A stretch of 64,000 bases of DNA from Cacajao melanocephalus (GCA_963573385.1 CAUYLG010034936.1:25560-89559), one strand, 5' to 3'. Positions 11,261-25,154 are shown, counted from the stretch's first letter. A program made the numbers and translations. Notes: generated by a model from the letters alone, not told the origin.

Positions 11261-13417
11261 CCAACTAGTCAAACTCTTGAGGGCAAGATTTTGGTTCTGA
11301 AAATGATACCTAAATAAATCAATCTTGCAAATAGCTATGACAAGTTGTTTGAGTTCTCTTCAATAGGAATTCTGATTGAAGGTGAGGCATAGGCTAAATG
11401 AAAGAAGTATACTGAAAGAGTCTTGCTTAAAATGAGAACAAGATAATATAATAGGAATACAGACTTTATTTCAAGAATTAAAGGAAATGAGAAGAACAAA
11501 TAACTCAAGATTCTAATAAACCATAGCAAGAGCATATGTGGGTTAACTCATCTAAAAAGGTAGGTCTGTGTTCAAATGCTTGACTATAAACATTATATTC
11601 TCTCTAAGTAAAGTTTAAACATCTACCCCATGTTTGAACGTGGCAGTGTAAACCTCCAAAGGAGCTTCAGCAAAGCTAGGAAACGAGGAGACCGAGAGAG
11701 TCTCCCAAATGCATTTCATCAATTTAAGCTATTTTAACCAAAATGAATTAGGTGTAAGATCTGTCTACATTAAAAAAAATTATTCTTAATATGCTTGCTA
11801 TTGGCTGAGCTAGAAGAGTACAGAGAAATTTGTGCCTCTGGAAGTCATTATCCCTGCTTATAAAAAGCATAAAGCACTTTTATCTGGGTTTTATATATTG
11901 GCATCCATATCTATGTAATACTTTGAATGAAAGATTCCATGCTGTAAGAGTTTCACAGTGATGGTAAATAGAGTTTTTATTTCCAACTTTTTCATACTTA
12001 AACAGCTCCTTCAAGATCTCTCCTTGTCCCAAATGGACAGAGCAGCTGCGCAGACTCATGTGGACACACAGCAAAGATACAGTAGGAGAGCATCTCAGTA
12101 GGAAACAGTAAGCCATGAGTTAGTTGTGCCTTTTCAAAAAGGTGTGCTATCACAGCAGAATATGGCAGGAGGAGAGAATGTAATGCTCCCTATGAACAGT
12201 ATGATCAATTATTTCCCATTATTGTTGAGAATTAGCAGTTTTTGGGGTTATCATTTTCACCTTTGACTAAGCTATACAATGTACACATTATTAGCTGAAC
12301 AACACTGGCAATGTAATCACCACACAGATACTTATTTGCTTTATATGTATGACCTGATCATAAATGTGAAACTAGTGTCAAAAAGAATATAGGTTAAAAA
12401 TATTTTGAAGTATATGGTAGAAATACACCCACCAGCAGAAAACCTTTACATATTTGTATTTGAAAATTGTGTTAAAGATACTCAATACAATCCTAGATCC
12501 TAGAGAGAACAGTGGCTTTGATATGTGACATAATATCCTTAGTTGACCTATATTCAAATTTAAAATATTTCCAGGATCTCTTTGACATAAGTGGCTTTCA
12601 TTTAACATACGTGAATAGCAGGGAAAAAATGTATATACTTAGGGTCATTTGAAAGCACCCTCCCAAATCCATTACTTAAACATTTCTGGAGTAAAATAAT
12701 ATTTATTACCTGAGGTATATTTGATAGTTTAACTCAGGTCCCACTATTACAGAAAGGTTATAAAGTTGACCCTCAGCTATCACAGTAAGTACTTAAGATT
12801 ACAGGCTAAAAAATGAGGAAGAAAGAATAATAATTGGAGATACATGAACTTTTGATTAATAAGAGGATTAACAAGATTGTAACACAATTCCAAATGAAGA
12901 ATATATCTGCTAAAACTTACCTATTTCATTTAAATTCAGTTCTCAGATTTGCAATACACTGCAAAAATACATTATTCCACATGGATTTCAGTGCATACGG
13001 TATTATAATTAAGAAACTGTAATTTGTGTATTTGTATAAGGTAACATTTACCCTTCTCCTGTCAAATATAACGATTTCTTTGTACAAATTTCTCAGTGTG
13101 TTAGGTTAATAATTACCTGTTATTAATAGATAAAGTGACTGAATTGCACAAGTACAGGAGAGGTTTCTATTCTTGAATTTCCTATTACGATCCCAATCTC
13201 ATTCATTGTAAAGGCTGCTATAAAGCCGAAGGGTCTTTTTTATTATTATTTTGTAACAAAACTCCTGGTAGGAATGCTAACAAAGTCAATGACAGCTTTC
13301 CCCATTTATAGAATTAAGCTTTCCACCTCTTCAGGATGGGCCTGTCTTTAAATTTGGAGGAGGCTGGTCTGTCTGCAAAGAGACATGTGTTTCCATAGAC
13401 TATAAGTCTACAGGATG

Positions 13418-13698
13418 GGCCGGGCACGGTGGCTCACACCTATAATCCCAGCACTTTGGGAGGCCGAGGTGGGCAGATCACCTGAGGTCAGGAGTTCAAG
13501 GCAAGCCTGGCCAACATGGTGAAACCCAATCTCTACTAAAAACACAAAAATTAGTTGGGACTGGTGGCAGGTGCCTATAATCCCAGCTACATGGGAGGCT
13601 GAGGCAGGAGAATTGGTTGAACTGGGAGGCAGAGGTTGCAGTGAGCCATTGTACTTCAGCCTGGGCAACAAGAGCGAAACTCCGTCTCAAAAAAAAAA
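13418..13698 (+). mobile_element. Alu element with clean target duplication
   Basis: Starts GGGCCGGGCACGGTGGCTCA and ends in an A run. A 14-bp duplication AAGTCTACAGGATG flanks it exactly (13404-13417 and 13699-13712). The right arm lacks the usual CGCGCCAC segment (GTGAGCCATTGTACTTCAGC). Good preservation suggests an S or Y copy. Confidence 0.94.
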
Positions 13699-15103
13699 AA
13701 GTCTACAGGATGACAGCTTGATATCACTGTAGCTCACATAGGAAAACAAATAAAACCCCAGCAGTGTCCTAATTGAAAGCATCTAGAGGAGTACTAGTCA
13801 TTGATGAAATTTGGTGCTTGGTGTAGATTTTCGGGTGGTAGACTCTGCTTATTTCTAGTAGGAAGATTTCAGTTTCAACTCCAGAGATTTACTTCTAACA
13901 TTGTAAATCTGTGCACCTATATACATACTAGAAAAAGGCCAGAAAATGATGTTATTGGCATTTTAGGAGGGACAATTGTTCATGGTGGGCATGGCAGGGG
14001 TGATGGGGTTGGGGGTTTCCTCATGCCTTACAAGTTGTTTAGCTACCTGGCTCTGGTCCACCAATTGACAGCAGCACCTTTCGGTCATTTTCACACACAT
14101 TCACACATCCTCCCATATCCAAAGGCCCCTAATGCTAATAAGTGTAAAAGGTCAAATCTATACATCACATGAGCTACCCTACTGGCTTACAAATAACAGG
14201 TTTCCTTCATTATAAACCAGTGCTTCCTATAAACAGTATGTATGATCAATTACTTTAAAAGTGCACAAGTAAGAACAACTACTCCCACTACTCTTCTTTT
14301 GGAACTGATGCAAGGTGCATGGAATGGGTGTAGCTGTTTTCTCCTACTGGTCCCACATGTGAGGTTCCTTCTGAAATGAGTAGGGCTTTAGGTGTGGCAT
14401 CTATTCCTTGGGTGGAACAGGCGATGGAGAATCAGCTGTGTTTGAGAAAGTTTAAATGAAGTTTTTTCTCATAGAACTCAATAAAAAGAATAAGGTCTGT
14501 AAGAAAAATTCACCTCTCCTGTTTATATAATGGAACCCAGCTAAATCATGCTTCTTGGGGTTTCTTTGACTCTGACATGGCACATTTTAGCTCATACCTG
14601 GGAGAACCAGCCATGAGGCCCAGTGCTGTAGGCCCAAGGTAGGAATGGACACTAAGGAAAGTTCTCTCAAGGCACAATAATCAGACCCCATGGGATGGTT
14701 AAAATCTAAATGCTGTCTGGAAATGCTTTTGAATTTAAAAAGACATCAACAATCACCCCTTTGGAAATTTAGGAAAAATGCAAATGAGGTGATGCAATAT
14801 AGAGTCCTAATGGTCTTTCTTTTCAGTTTAAGAAGGTCAGGGTGCTGAAGGAGGATCCTCAAGCTTTCATTGTCAGAATCTTGGTAGGAGTGGCAATTTC
14901 TTTTTTCAGAATTGTGTACATTTCACAGTCTCAAGTCGCTGATTTTCTCACTGCTTTCTATACGTCTCCTGCTTCTCAGAATAAGCACAGGTAACGTTAT
15001 GAAACCCTTTTATAATTTTGTCCTTCCATAAAGATAAGTTGATAAAAGACTCATTCCGTAGTGTACATTTCAAACCAAACCACTCAACTTTAATTTTAAA
15101 TTT

Positions 15104-15312
15104 CAGATTAATTTAGTTAAGCTATATTTAAGATCATACCTTTCATCAAGTTGTCATAAGTGGAACAAAGTTTTTTGCCAATATAAGCAAAGTTTTGTTT
15201 TAAAAACTTTAGAAAACATATGAAGAATTATTTAAAGTTCAAAAGTTACCATCCACAAGCTCTATTAGCAGAAAGGTTCCAAAATTTCTTAAAAATATAT
15301 TTCAGAACCAAA
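15104..15312 (+). repeat. Direct repeat pair A, copy 1
   Basis: Matches 17165-17367 over about 205 bp with many substitutions and small gaps. Shared blocks include TTAGTTAAGCTATA, TTGCCAATATAAG, AAGTTACCAT, CACAAGCTCTATT and AATATATTT. Not a family I recognise. Confidence 0.8.
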
Positions 15313-17164
15313 TGGATGTCTTTCCTGACAAACATTGAAAACAAAACAAAATATGTCTCTTTTAGAAATTTCAGAAGAACCTCCATCAGACAGAATTAAT
15401 GAGTACAGAACACATTGTGTCATATTCACTAGCCATCTTTTCTTTCCCAACCTATATTGCATTTCCGACTTCTACCTTTCTTAAACTCAATCATGCTGTG
15501 TCATAAAGAGGAAGAATTCAGACAATTGCATCTGAGGTTTGCATGGTCACTGGTGATTTTAAATGCATTTTTTTCTTTCCTTTTTGAGAAAACCCTTAAA
15601 TTGAGCAGAGAAGAGCTTGTAAGTTACATGTACAACTTCATCTTTTGAGCACGTCACACCTGTTTATCTATTGGAGAAAAACCCTTCAATTTCTTGGGCA
15701 CTTCTGGAGAGGCACCAAAAATTAAACAGCAGCCTCTCGTTTCCTTTCTTTTCAGTGAGATTTCTCTGTGCCTTTAGGTAGGATTATAGTACAGCATGCC
15801 TACTGTACTGATATTCCTTAAAAATTAACTCCATGTTTTTCAAGTTTTATTTATTTAATTTTTGCTGAATTTTAGCCAAATTTAACAAATACTGAAAAGG
15901 AAGTATTATGTAAAGGTTAAGGAGACATCCGCTAAGTTGTAGTCAAGATATGTCCATTGTCAGAAACCCTATGGGGAGACAACAGTTTTGACAATTTCAG
16001 CAAACCTTGGTTCACAAAAAATTGGAAATCACGTGGAGATATCTTCCAAATTCAAGAATTCCATCTAGAAGCCCTATCAGGAGTAGAGGTAGTCTACAAT
16101 ATCTCTGAGGCACAACAGCAGATGAAATTCATAGAAATCTTTTGCAAAAGGAAGGGCAAATGGAGTGGTGAACAGAAGGTTGATTTCCAAAAGCTTCACT
16201 GATACTGTAGGTTTGGAATTGCCTCTGACTGAGAGCCTCTGCTGCACCTATGAGGTGTCCGAAGCCAGGTGTTTGAGTGAACAGGAGACTCCAGTTCCAG
16301 AGCTGTTTTCCTGGATCATCTCAATTTTCCATTGTTCTTGTCCTCTCAGATCACCACTGTTTGAAGGATCTATATAAAGTTTTCTTCCTACTGGTGTTTA
16401 CACTGCTTATTCTTCATGTGGTTGGAGGTATTATACATTTTCAGATGAGCTTTCAAGATCTGAATGCCAGTCTCACATACTCTGACTTCAGAACAGACCC
16501 AACTAGTGAAAGATAATAATTAGTCCTCTCTACACAATAGTGTATACATAGAGGGCTACTCCTCATCCTATACTTTTCTCTTTCCTTCATCAGTCTGCCA
16601 AACTTCACTCTAATTTAAAGATAATGGTAGAATATATGTTTGGTTTTAAAAAAAATTAGATTTTAAGTGTTGCTGTTTTATATTGTGCTAACTAAACACA
16701 AAGACTTGGCAATCATGGTTATAGGTTATAAGGTTATATTAGGATCCTAATAGGCACTGTTATAGGAACTGAAAAGATGTTGCTCTTTCAGAAGAGGAAG
16801 GGCACATCAGTCACCTTGGGACACTTCAGAAAATGAGGCTCAATATTACAGAGTAGCAGTAGGAAGGAAACTGGTGACAGAAAAACACTTCTTTGCGTAC
16901 ATATTATTTTGGGCTGCATTCCTACTTAATGTTGGTGTTCATTTCCTCTTTTCTTTCTTTAAACAAGCTGCTTTTAGTTATTTCAAGGAAGGAATCTGAG
17001 CTCCTTCATGGTTAACAGTAAGAAGCAGTTTTCCTCGTCTTATCTTTCATGATATATACTCACTGAATTTAGTATTTCCCTTTCAGAATTGTGACTCTTC
17101 TAAGCCTGGGACTATTTGATCACTTTGCTGGATTGATAATCATATTTCTAGAAAATGGCCTTGT

Positions 17165-17367
17165 CAGATTAGTTAAGCTATACATAAGATTATGACTCTT
17201 GTCAAGTTTTCATAAGCAGAACAAAATTTGTTGCCAATATAAGTTGGGTTTTAAGAACTTTAGAAATCATGCACAAAATTATTTAACATTCAAGTTACCA
17301 TTCACAAGCTCTATTCAAAGAAAAAAGATTTTAAAATTTCTTGAAAATATATTTTAGAACCAAATAA
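17165..17367 (+). repeat. Direct repeat pair A, copy 2
   Basis: Second copy of the sequence at 15104-15312, same orientation, about 2.06 kb away. Flanks on both sides look unrelated to those of copy 1. Confidence 0.8.
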
Positions 17368-17621
17368 CTATTTGTAGTAGAGTCCCCTAAAACTCGTTCC
17401 CCAGTTTCTTTTAGATACTAAGATGATGGAGACTTTTTTAACTTACATCAAAATGGGAGGCCTAAAAAATTCTAAGACTCCTAGATAATAATGATATATA
17501 AGCACACATTATTGCTGTTATTGTTATAATAAATATTATCATAACAATACATTTAGAATAGCAGATAACTATCATTCGGTTTTAAATTTTAAGTAATAGT
17601 TAAACATCTACTTCTAGAATG

Positions 17622-17712
17622 TACATATGTAACATGTACACATATATATAATATATAAAATGGTTTCATATGGAACATATATGCAATATATATAAAGTAC
17701 ATACATACATAC
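17622..17712. repeat. TA/CATA-rich low-complexity stretch
   Basis: Alternating ACATAT and TATATA motifs ending in CATACATACATAC, 80 bp from the donor of the exon at 17792. Confidence 0.8.
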
Positions 17713-17791
17713 TTTTTTCCTTAACTGTGACTAACATTATAAATACAGAGAGTTAAAAATTAACAAGCCAATATTACACTTGAAGACTTAC

Positions 17792-17920
17792 CTTGGGGTC
17801 CAGGGTCTCCTGGTGGCCCAGGCAACCCATCCTTCCCTGGTGGCCCGGGTCTCCCATGAGCTTGGGCAGCCAACATGGCTGCCGGCAGCTTGAGCTGGGA
17901 TAGGAACACAGCCATCCTCT
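17792..17920 (-). CDS. COL19A1: COL19A1 exon, NC2/COL1 junction
   Basis: A 129-nt exon entering and leaving in phase 1. It finishes NC2 with (E)RMAVFLSQLKLPAAMLAAQA and H, then opens the COL1 helix with GRPGPPGKDGLPGPPGDPGP and Q. The acceptor region reads TATACATAAAG followed by AGAGGATGG, giving three AGs in a row. Only the first AG (exon start 17920) keeps the frame with both neighbours. NC2 is hydrophobic and helix-prone, consistent with a trimerisation segment between two collagen helices. Donor GTAAGT. Confidence 0.95.
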
Positions 17921-18464
17921 CTTTATGTATAGAAAAAAAAAATAATATATCATGGAACAGAAATATTTTACATTAAAAAATTTCAAAAAAATTTTTTTTA
18001 CCTGAAATTAAACAAAAATATTTAGTTTTCAATTTAAGCACATCTAATTTACCAACTGGTCTGACTGCTGAGTTTTTTTATTAGACAAATAAAATTGATT
18101 GCATGAAGTTGTGTATAGATGCAAATAAGCTGTGTCACTCAGAAAGTTGAGAATTTTCAGTACTTCTGAGATGTAACAGTCTATGGACAGAACACTAGCA
18201 TGGAATCTAACCTCTGGTAATGGCATATGGAGAGAATTTAGGTTCACATTAAAAGATGATTTAATACTAACTTTAAGGCACTTTTTAGTAATGGTGTGAA
18301 TATTTGTGTGGTGATTTAAAATATATTCACAAATTCTTTGTCACTGGCTTCCAAAGTTGGAGTTTAATTCTCCTATTTTTGAATGGAGGGTAGACTTTTC
18401 ATTTATAATGAAAAGAAAAAGGCTGAATTAACGGTGTGCAACTGGAGAGATGAGGTCATAAAAG

Positions 18465-18850
18465 ACATTGTGGCTTCCTAGTTGCTTTCTCTCTTAGATC
18501 ACTCATTTGAAAGCAGTTGACATGAAGTGAGAGCACCCAAGAAGTCCTGTGGAGAGGCCCACATGGGGAAGAACTGATGCGACCTGCCGGTGGCCATGCA
18601 CGTGAACTTGGAAGCAGATCATCCAGCCCTAGTCAAGCCTCCAAACGACTGCAGCCCTGAATGACATCCTGACTGCAACTTCATTAGAGATCCTGAGCCA
18701 GATCACACAATTAAGCAACACTTCAAGTCCTCGACCCATAAAAATGTGAGATAATAAATGTCTATAATGTGAAATGTGAGATAAATGTTTTAAGCCACTA
18801 AAGTTTGGAGGTGTTTTCTTATGCAGCAACAGATAACTAAAAAGAAGCAT
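18465..18850 (+). mobile_element. LTR-like repeat (MaLR/MLT1-type, tentative)
   Basis: The section TGCAGCCCTGAATGACATCC onward, with GAGATCCTGAGCCAGA, GTGAGATAATAAATG, TTTTAAGCCACTAA and CAGCAACAGATAACTAA, is the familiar 3' end of an old mammalian LTR repeat. The ATAAATG section carries a small internal duplication (GTGAGATAATAAATG, then GTGAGATAAATG). Confidence 0.6.
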
Positions 18851-19238
18851 ATTGAATATTTTATTACTATATAATTTTGGTAAAATCATTAACTCATTCA
18901 GGGGCCATTATACAAACAATCTATCACTGGACTCTTTCTTAAAATTGCTTGGTTTATTTACATTTAGTATACCTCACATTTTAAAAATCTAATATATGAA
19001 CAACTAGATTTCAAACAGAAAACTTGAGGAGCATCTATTCTTGCCATGAAAAGAAGTTACCCACATTGTTTTATCTTTTTCTTTTTGCATAATTTCTTCA
19101 AATATTCCTTAGTAATTTAAATCGTTTTATTTTAAAATAATTTACACTTTTTTTTTCAAAGATATATGTGTGTAGTAAGAAATGAATATTCAATTTAAAA
19201 ACTTCAGTCTGGGTTTGTTGCAGACAAATCTTCCAGAA

Positions 19239-19284
19239 TTTTTTTTTTTTTTTTTTTTTTAACTGAGGAAATTAGTATTTATTT
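19239..19284 (-). pseudogene. Possible 3' end of a processed retrocopy (parent unknown)
   Basis: On the - strand a run of 22 A (19260-19239) follows AATAAA at 19283-19278 by 17 nt, the spacing of a real polyadenylated transcript. The sequence further upstream on the - strand is non-coding and not recognised, so this would be a UTR-derived or non-coding retrocopy. A chance A-run is possible. Confidence 0.35.
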
Positions 19285-22084
19285 TGTAACTAAAGACCAA
19301 ATCACAATAACATACTAGAAACTCTAGCTGAGAAAACAGAAAGGTCAAGTCATATAGATCTTGCAAAGAGTTACTTCCATGTTCTCCAGTCTTTTCACTC
19401 AGTTTAGTTGATTTAATCGAACTGCAAAGGCTTACTTCACAGATATGTATCTTCTATTTTATGCAAATTTTTAAATAAAGAGTAAATTACTTCTGAGGAA
19501 AATCTATTTCCCTAAAAGTTTTCAATTAAAACAATCATTTAAAAACAATGTGGGCCCATACTGGTTGGGAAAGAAAAACAATTACTGTTTCACATGGAAT
19601 TATTAAGGGAAAAGCCCCAGTAGATACACAGCATTAGCTACCATTATCCAAAAAGTAATCACTCTACATTCACATTCCTATGTCACAAAGCAAGCAGAAT
19701 GGAAACATATCACACCACTCACAGGACTAGAATATCTGGCTGCATACTGAAGGATGAATGGGAGGCCAATGAGGATCTAATGGATGCTTATCCCAAAGAG
19801 TGATATGAAATCACCTGCTCTCCAGTATTACTACCTTACTCTCTACCTGGAATGTTTGGTTGATATTAATACATCTTATTCTAGTAACTTAATAGATAAA
19901 ACAAATAGATAAGTAATATATAGTTATAGTTTTACAAGTCATCATATTAAATGTACATATATCTTTATTACATCAGATTATAAACTGGGTGCCTTATAAT
20001 ATATGTGAAATTTAATAATCACAGTTTGAAACTTTGCATATTTATTGTTCTGCACTTAAAAGAAGGGATGTATTTCAGTATAATTTTTCTTAATTTGAAA
20101 CATGTCTTTTAAAATTCCTTCAATGTCTAAACACAAAATTCACAGTACTAATTTTTCCTCTTTAATGTATGAGTTGAATTTAGAAGTACTTTGGTAGTTT
20201 TTAATATTTTTAGCAAAACAGCAAATTATTTTCACTACTTCAAGCTGTAAATTGTCTGTCTTTGAGACATGCTCAGAAACAGTCATTTAGCATAAGGTAA
20301 TTACCTCTCCTGAACCCTACCCTAATGCTCTATAATTTACAATAATATGTTTCAGAGCATCTAAATGAATTGTAAAGGCCTTATTCTTAATTGCTTTTCC
20401 TCTGTTTTCAGGGATCTTCAGTCAATTAAACTGTTTTTGGCTATGATTTCTAATGAGGCAGGAAATTGAAGAGTTCAGATAGAAGCATGCATAAACCAAA
20501 CACACATATTCCATCTGCCAAGGCAAAGCCACAGCAGTCACTCTAACAAATGAGACCAAGGCTTGGCTTCCTTGGATAATGGGCTCCTTAATATAATACA
20601 GACATTAATATTATTGTGACGATAAACTACGTATTTTGGAGAAGGAAGGAACACACACGTCATGTGGCCCATGTCTATCTTCCATTTCACAGATAAAATT
20701 TGTAAATATTTCAAAGAGAGAAATTCATCTTCTTCTCCTAATGCCCATTAAAATGTTCAATTATCCATTTTCTTGATATAACTTCAATTTATTTTATTTT
20801 GATACCCCATTATGGAAACAGAGAGCAGTTAATGAGTATTTCCCTTGGGAAATCAGTCATATTGTTACATATCAGCATTCAGGTTAAATAACTTTTACTC
20901 ATAGGCTTCACAATCTGTTTTGTAAATCTCTTTTTGGTTCCATTATTTCATGGCTTTTCCATAAATGTCTCCTAAAGGTGTAAACCAAAATTAAATATAG
21001 TTCTCTCCTAAAGGGCAAAAATATCAGAAGAGTAATTTTCTGTAATATTTTAATAATTATATTCTAGTTTCATTTTTAACTGTTAATTCAACAGCATCAT
21101 TGGTGAATTTATATTTATTTTGTGGTTCATTATGACCCAAAGGTGGTTACTACTTCATTTGTCTCTGTCTCAATCATTTGCCACTTGTATGAGCATGTTG
21201 CTTTGAAATATCATGGGTAAAGATGATGGATTAAACACATGCATCTGCTTTAACTACCTCCTGAATCCCAGCAAAATGATCCTTTTAAAGGCATAAACAG
21301 ACAAGAGTTGAGGAGACTATGAAAGGAGACAATAACAGCACAATTTTGGAAGCTGAGAACCAGATGGTTGAGTGATACATTACTTAGCAAACTCAAGAAA
21401 ACTAAACTCTTAGACTAGAAGTTGAGGAATAACTTGATCTAAACTACAAAATCCTCAGAAGGCTCAGAATTGGCAGTACTAGTTACCTCTGGAAGTGTGG
21501 GTGAAAGAGGGGAACGAAAATAAGGAGCATTGATTGGAAGCCTGCTTTAGTAGTTGTTGAAATTTGTTTCTCTATACAGCTGGGCAGGTGCCCCGCCCCA
21601 TCCCTAGCGAAAGACAGAACGTTTATCATTACCTGAAAAGGGTAAGTAGTCTGCCTTTGCACTGGGGAGCCCAGACTCCTTTGAGACTCAGACTTCCAGA
21701 ATAAAAATTTGAAGTAGCTGAGCTGGTAGCTGAGCTGGCAGTTGGGCAGGAAATGGAATGTCTCCACTGGGGAATCTGACCAGACTGAGAGGAAAGACTT
21801 AAAGAAACTGAAATTGAGGGTCCCTCACTTAAAAAACCCAACTAGACTACCCTAAGTGAAACTCGATGTTGGCAAGCCCTACTGTTCACTCACAACTTTC
21901 AGTTCTTAAACCAAGACTTTAGTTCACGACCAAGGATTACTAGACACTGAGGAAATTGTATAAACTGAACAACAGAGTTCAAACAAAGAAACGAAGCAAA
22001 TTGGAAGAAACAGAGACTATGTGGTGGCAAATGTTTTTAAAACTCTTCATATCTACATCACCAATGATGTATGTCTATCAGATG

Positions 22085-22265
22085 ATGCGTATATAACAGG
22101 TATGTATATATAACAAGTACGTATATATAAATATATACATATACATATATAAATATCTTAGTTGTAGAGAGGTAAGAAAAGATGTCGTAACCTTGGAATG
22201 AGAAAACAGGATAATACATATTTACATACATTCATATATACGCATATATATATATAAAATATATG
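22085..22265. repeat. TA/CATA-rich microsatellite region
   Basis: Repeated GTATATATA, CATATACATATA and ATATATATATA motifs broken by unique sequence at about 22155-22220. Confidence 0.8.
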
Positions 22266-24834
22266 TATGAAAAATTGAGAAAACATAGGGAGGAAGATTT
22301 TCTAAACACTGGAAGTCTGCAGGCAGAAACACTGCTCAGGAATACTTAGCCCTAATCTTTCTTTTCTCCCACAGTTGGAGGTGTGGGCCTGTTGTCTCAA
22401 GAACCAAGAGAGCCAGATGTTAGTATAGATTTCTGTATAGGTTGGTAAATTCTTCCTGCATGTTGATGTAAATTCCCAAGCATAACAGGGCACTGCAATG
22501 GCAAGAATTAAACTTCTCAGATCTGGCAAGACCCTAATTTGTGTAGGCAGCATCACTGGCAGCTGGAAAGCCCTCATAAAGACAAATGCTAAGCTGAGAC
22601 ACACGGATGACATCTGTCCTTGTCCTGTGCAGTCACTTTGCTAGCAAAAGGACTTGACTTGTTGGACAAATTGGGAATTTAATTGATGCTTGGAGAGGAT
22701 ATATATTTGCACATAGTGATCAATCTGTAGTCTAGACTTGGGATTGGTGAAAAGACACCTCTTTCCACCACAGTTAGGTTTGGAAAGGGGTGCTAGGATG
22801 CTGAAGGGAGGTTGGGTGGCCTGGAAAATAGCTCAAGGTGTGAGATTTGTAGGCTGTTGCATCAGCGAGGTCACCTAGGAAGCCCCAAAGGGGTTTAAAA
22901 AGTCACAAGAGAGGAGCTTAAAGTTTGGGTCATCCTGGTTTAGGGTTTCACTAGAGGGTGTAATCTGGACATTTGGGATGATAAAGTTGGATAACAGGAT
23001 CTTCCAAGGATTCCCTCAAGACCCTGCTGACAGTCTGTGGCTTGTTGCTTGGAGACAGGCTGCATATGTGCAGGGGTGTGTGAAGCAGAGATAAGCATTA
23101 GCTGTCATTGACACTGTCTCTTGTGAAACCACTAAGAAAAAGGAGGGAGATGGGTGCTACTTAACTGTAGCAGCTATCTGTCTGTACTACTTAAGTGTAA
23201 CTGTTTTAATGTGAAAATTAATCTCTGCTTTTAGAGAAAAAGCATTCTGAAAATGGGAACTGTGACCTTGGAGCTCTATGATTTGTGAAAATGGAGTTTT
23301 CTCTTTTATAAATGGTGTTCAGAAGCCATGGAAAATGTGATTTCTAAGTGGAAAATTAAATGGAGTGAATTGAAATGATCTTGGGACAAATTAATTTAAA
23401 TGCTAAATAACTATATTCTGGGTTTCAGGCACAGTTTTGTTTGGGAGAAAACAGTTTTGCTGGACTAAGGTCAAGAGAGATAAAGGAGAGGGATATCACA
23501 CATGGAATCTTAGAGTTCAGAAGTCTCAGAAAAAAAGTTTCCTTATGGGTCACTTTAAAATACTGTCTTGAGGCTAAGACATCTGTAGTTTCTGAGGGAC
23601 TACTGGCTCTGGTGGGGTCTAGCCACTCACCTGGACCTGGCCAGGCTAGAAGAGACAGAGAGGCAGTAGGAGAGATGGGTGTGAAGCCAGAGACCTGGGG
23701 AGGACTCTGCACCTGTCAGCTTCCAGGTAGCTGGGCTCTGAGAGAGGAAGGAGAGGCAGGAACTCGGGGAGGAGGGATGCAGACTGAGAGGAGGAGCTTC
23801 TCAGAAAGCAGAAGCCTGGTGATCCTGCCCCACGATAGATAGAGAATGTCCCAACTCCCCTGTCCTGCCTTCTCAGAAGGCTGATAGCCCTTCATGAGAG
23901 TAGCCACAGAATGGCCTGGGAGTGGGCAGCACGGAGCCTTCCCTGTGAAGAAATAGCAGTGTCTCTTCTGCTGAATGCATAGGCAGGCTGCCTATCTGCC
24001 AGTATCTGACGGACTTGCAAAATGAACACCTTCTGTATCTCAACACATCACTAGTTTTTCTGAAAATGCTTGGTTATATTTTCTGACATTCTTAATGAGC
24101 TTTGAAAAAGGTGAATTAATTACTATTAAATATATGATTTTATCTAAAGCCTCTTAAGGGATTGAAGTTCAATATTAAAGCTCCCTGAGATAAAAGATAA
24201 CGACACTAGAGCCCATAGAGATTAACAGTTAAAGGAAAAGTTTAGATTGCAATTCAAAAACATGTATTTGCTGGCATTTCTCTTTTCATGGTTGTGGTCA
24301 ACCAAAGGCATGGATACGATCTGAGATCCTAGATGTCCTGTCCCCAGGACTGCCTTTCATGGACATGCTACCTATGTAGTCACATATGGCCCCATGTTTA
24401 GTTTATGGCTTTATTATTGCTGTATTAAAATTCTTAATAATTTTTAACAAGTGCATCAGCATTTTCACTGTGCACTGAACACTGCATATTATGTAGCCAC
24501 GTAAATATTCTTGAGTGTTCTCCTGAAGAGCTTGAGATGTCTGTTTTCAAACAGTTGCCTTTTTTTCAGACTTGCTGAAGGGGAAATGAGTGTTTGGATT
24601 GCGAAGTTTAGAGTATAGTCCATGACGTTTGATTTAAGGGTAAAAAAAGAAAAAGAAAAAGAAAAAAAGACTTCAGAATTTAACGGCAACATTAAAATTA
24701 CCAGTAGCTCAAAAAAAGTGTGGACAAATGTATTCGTAAACTGTTATATCAGAACAAGATAAAGACACTTAGTGAAGATCAAGGTAAATTAAAATCAATA
24801 GCATAAATTCATGACCTTTAAAAAAACATTTTTT

Positions 24835-25154
<320 letters not shown>

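Larger units (their letters stand above)
10738..17791 (-). other. COL19A1: COL19A1 intron, about 7.05 kb
   Basis: Holds two Alus (10986 and 13418), a diverged pair of direct repeats of about 205 bp (15104 and 17165), and a TA-rich microsatellite next to the right end. The remainder shows no recognised element. Short open frames at 13801-14172 and 15957-16516 (+) have no recognisable domain. Confidence 0.85.

Noticed and set aside
15313..17164. An LTR retroelement with repeat pair A as its LTRs
   Set aside because: The pair lacks TG...CA ends and visible target duplications, and no gag- or pol-like frame is present between them.
21600..21660. Splice-like GTAATG/GGTAAG motifs near a Pro/Ala-rich frame
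   Set aside because: No Gly-X-Y pattern and not needed: exons 26697 and 17792 join in frame directly.
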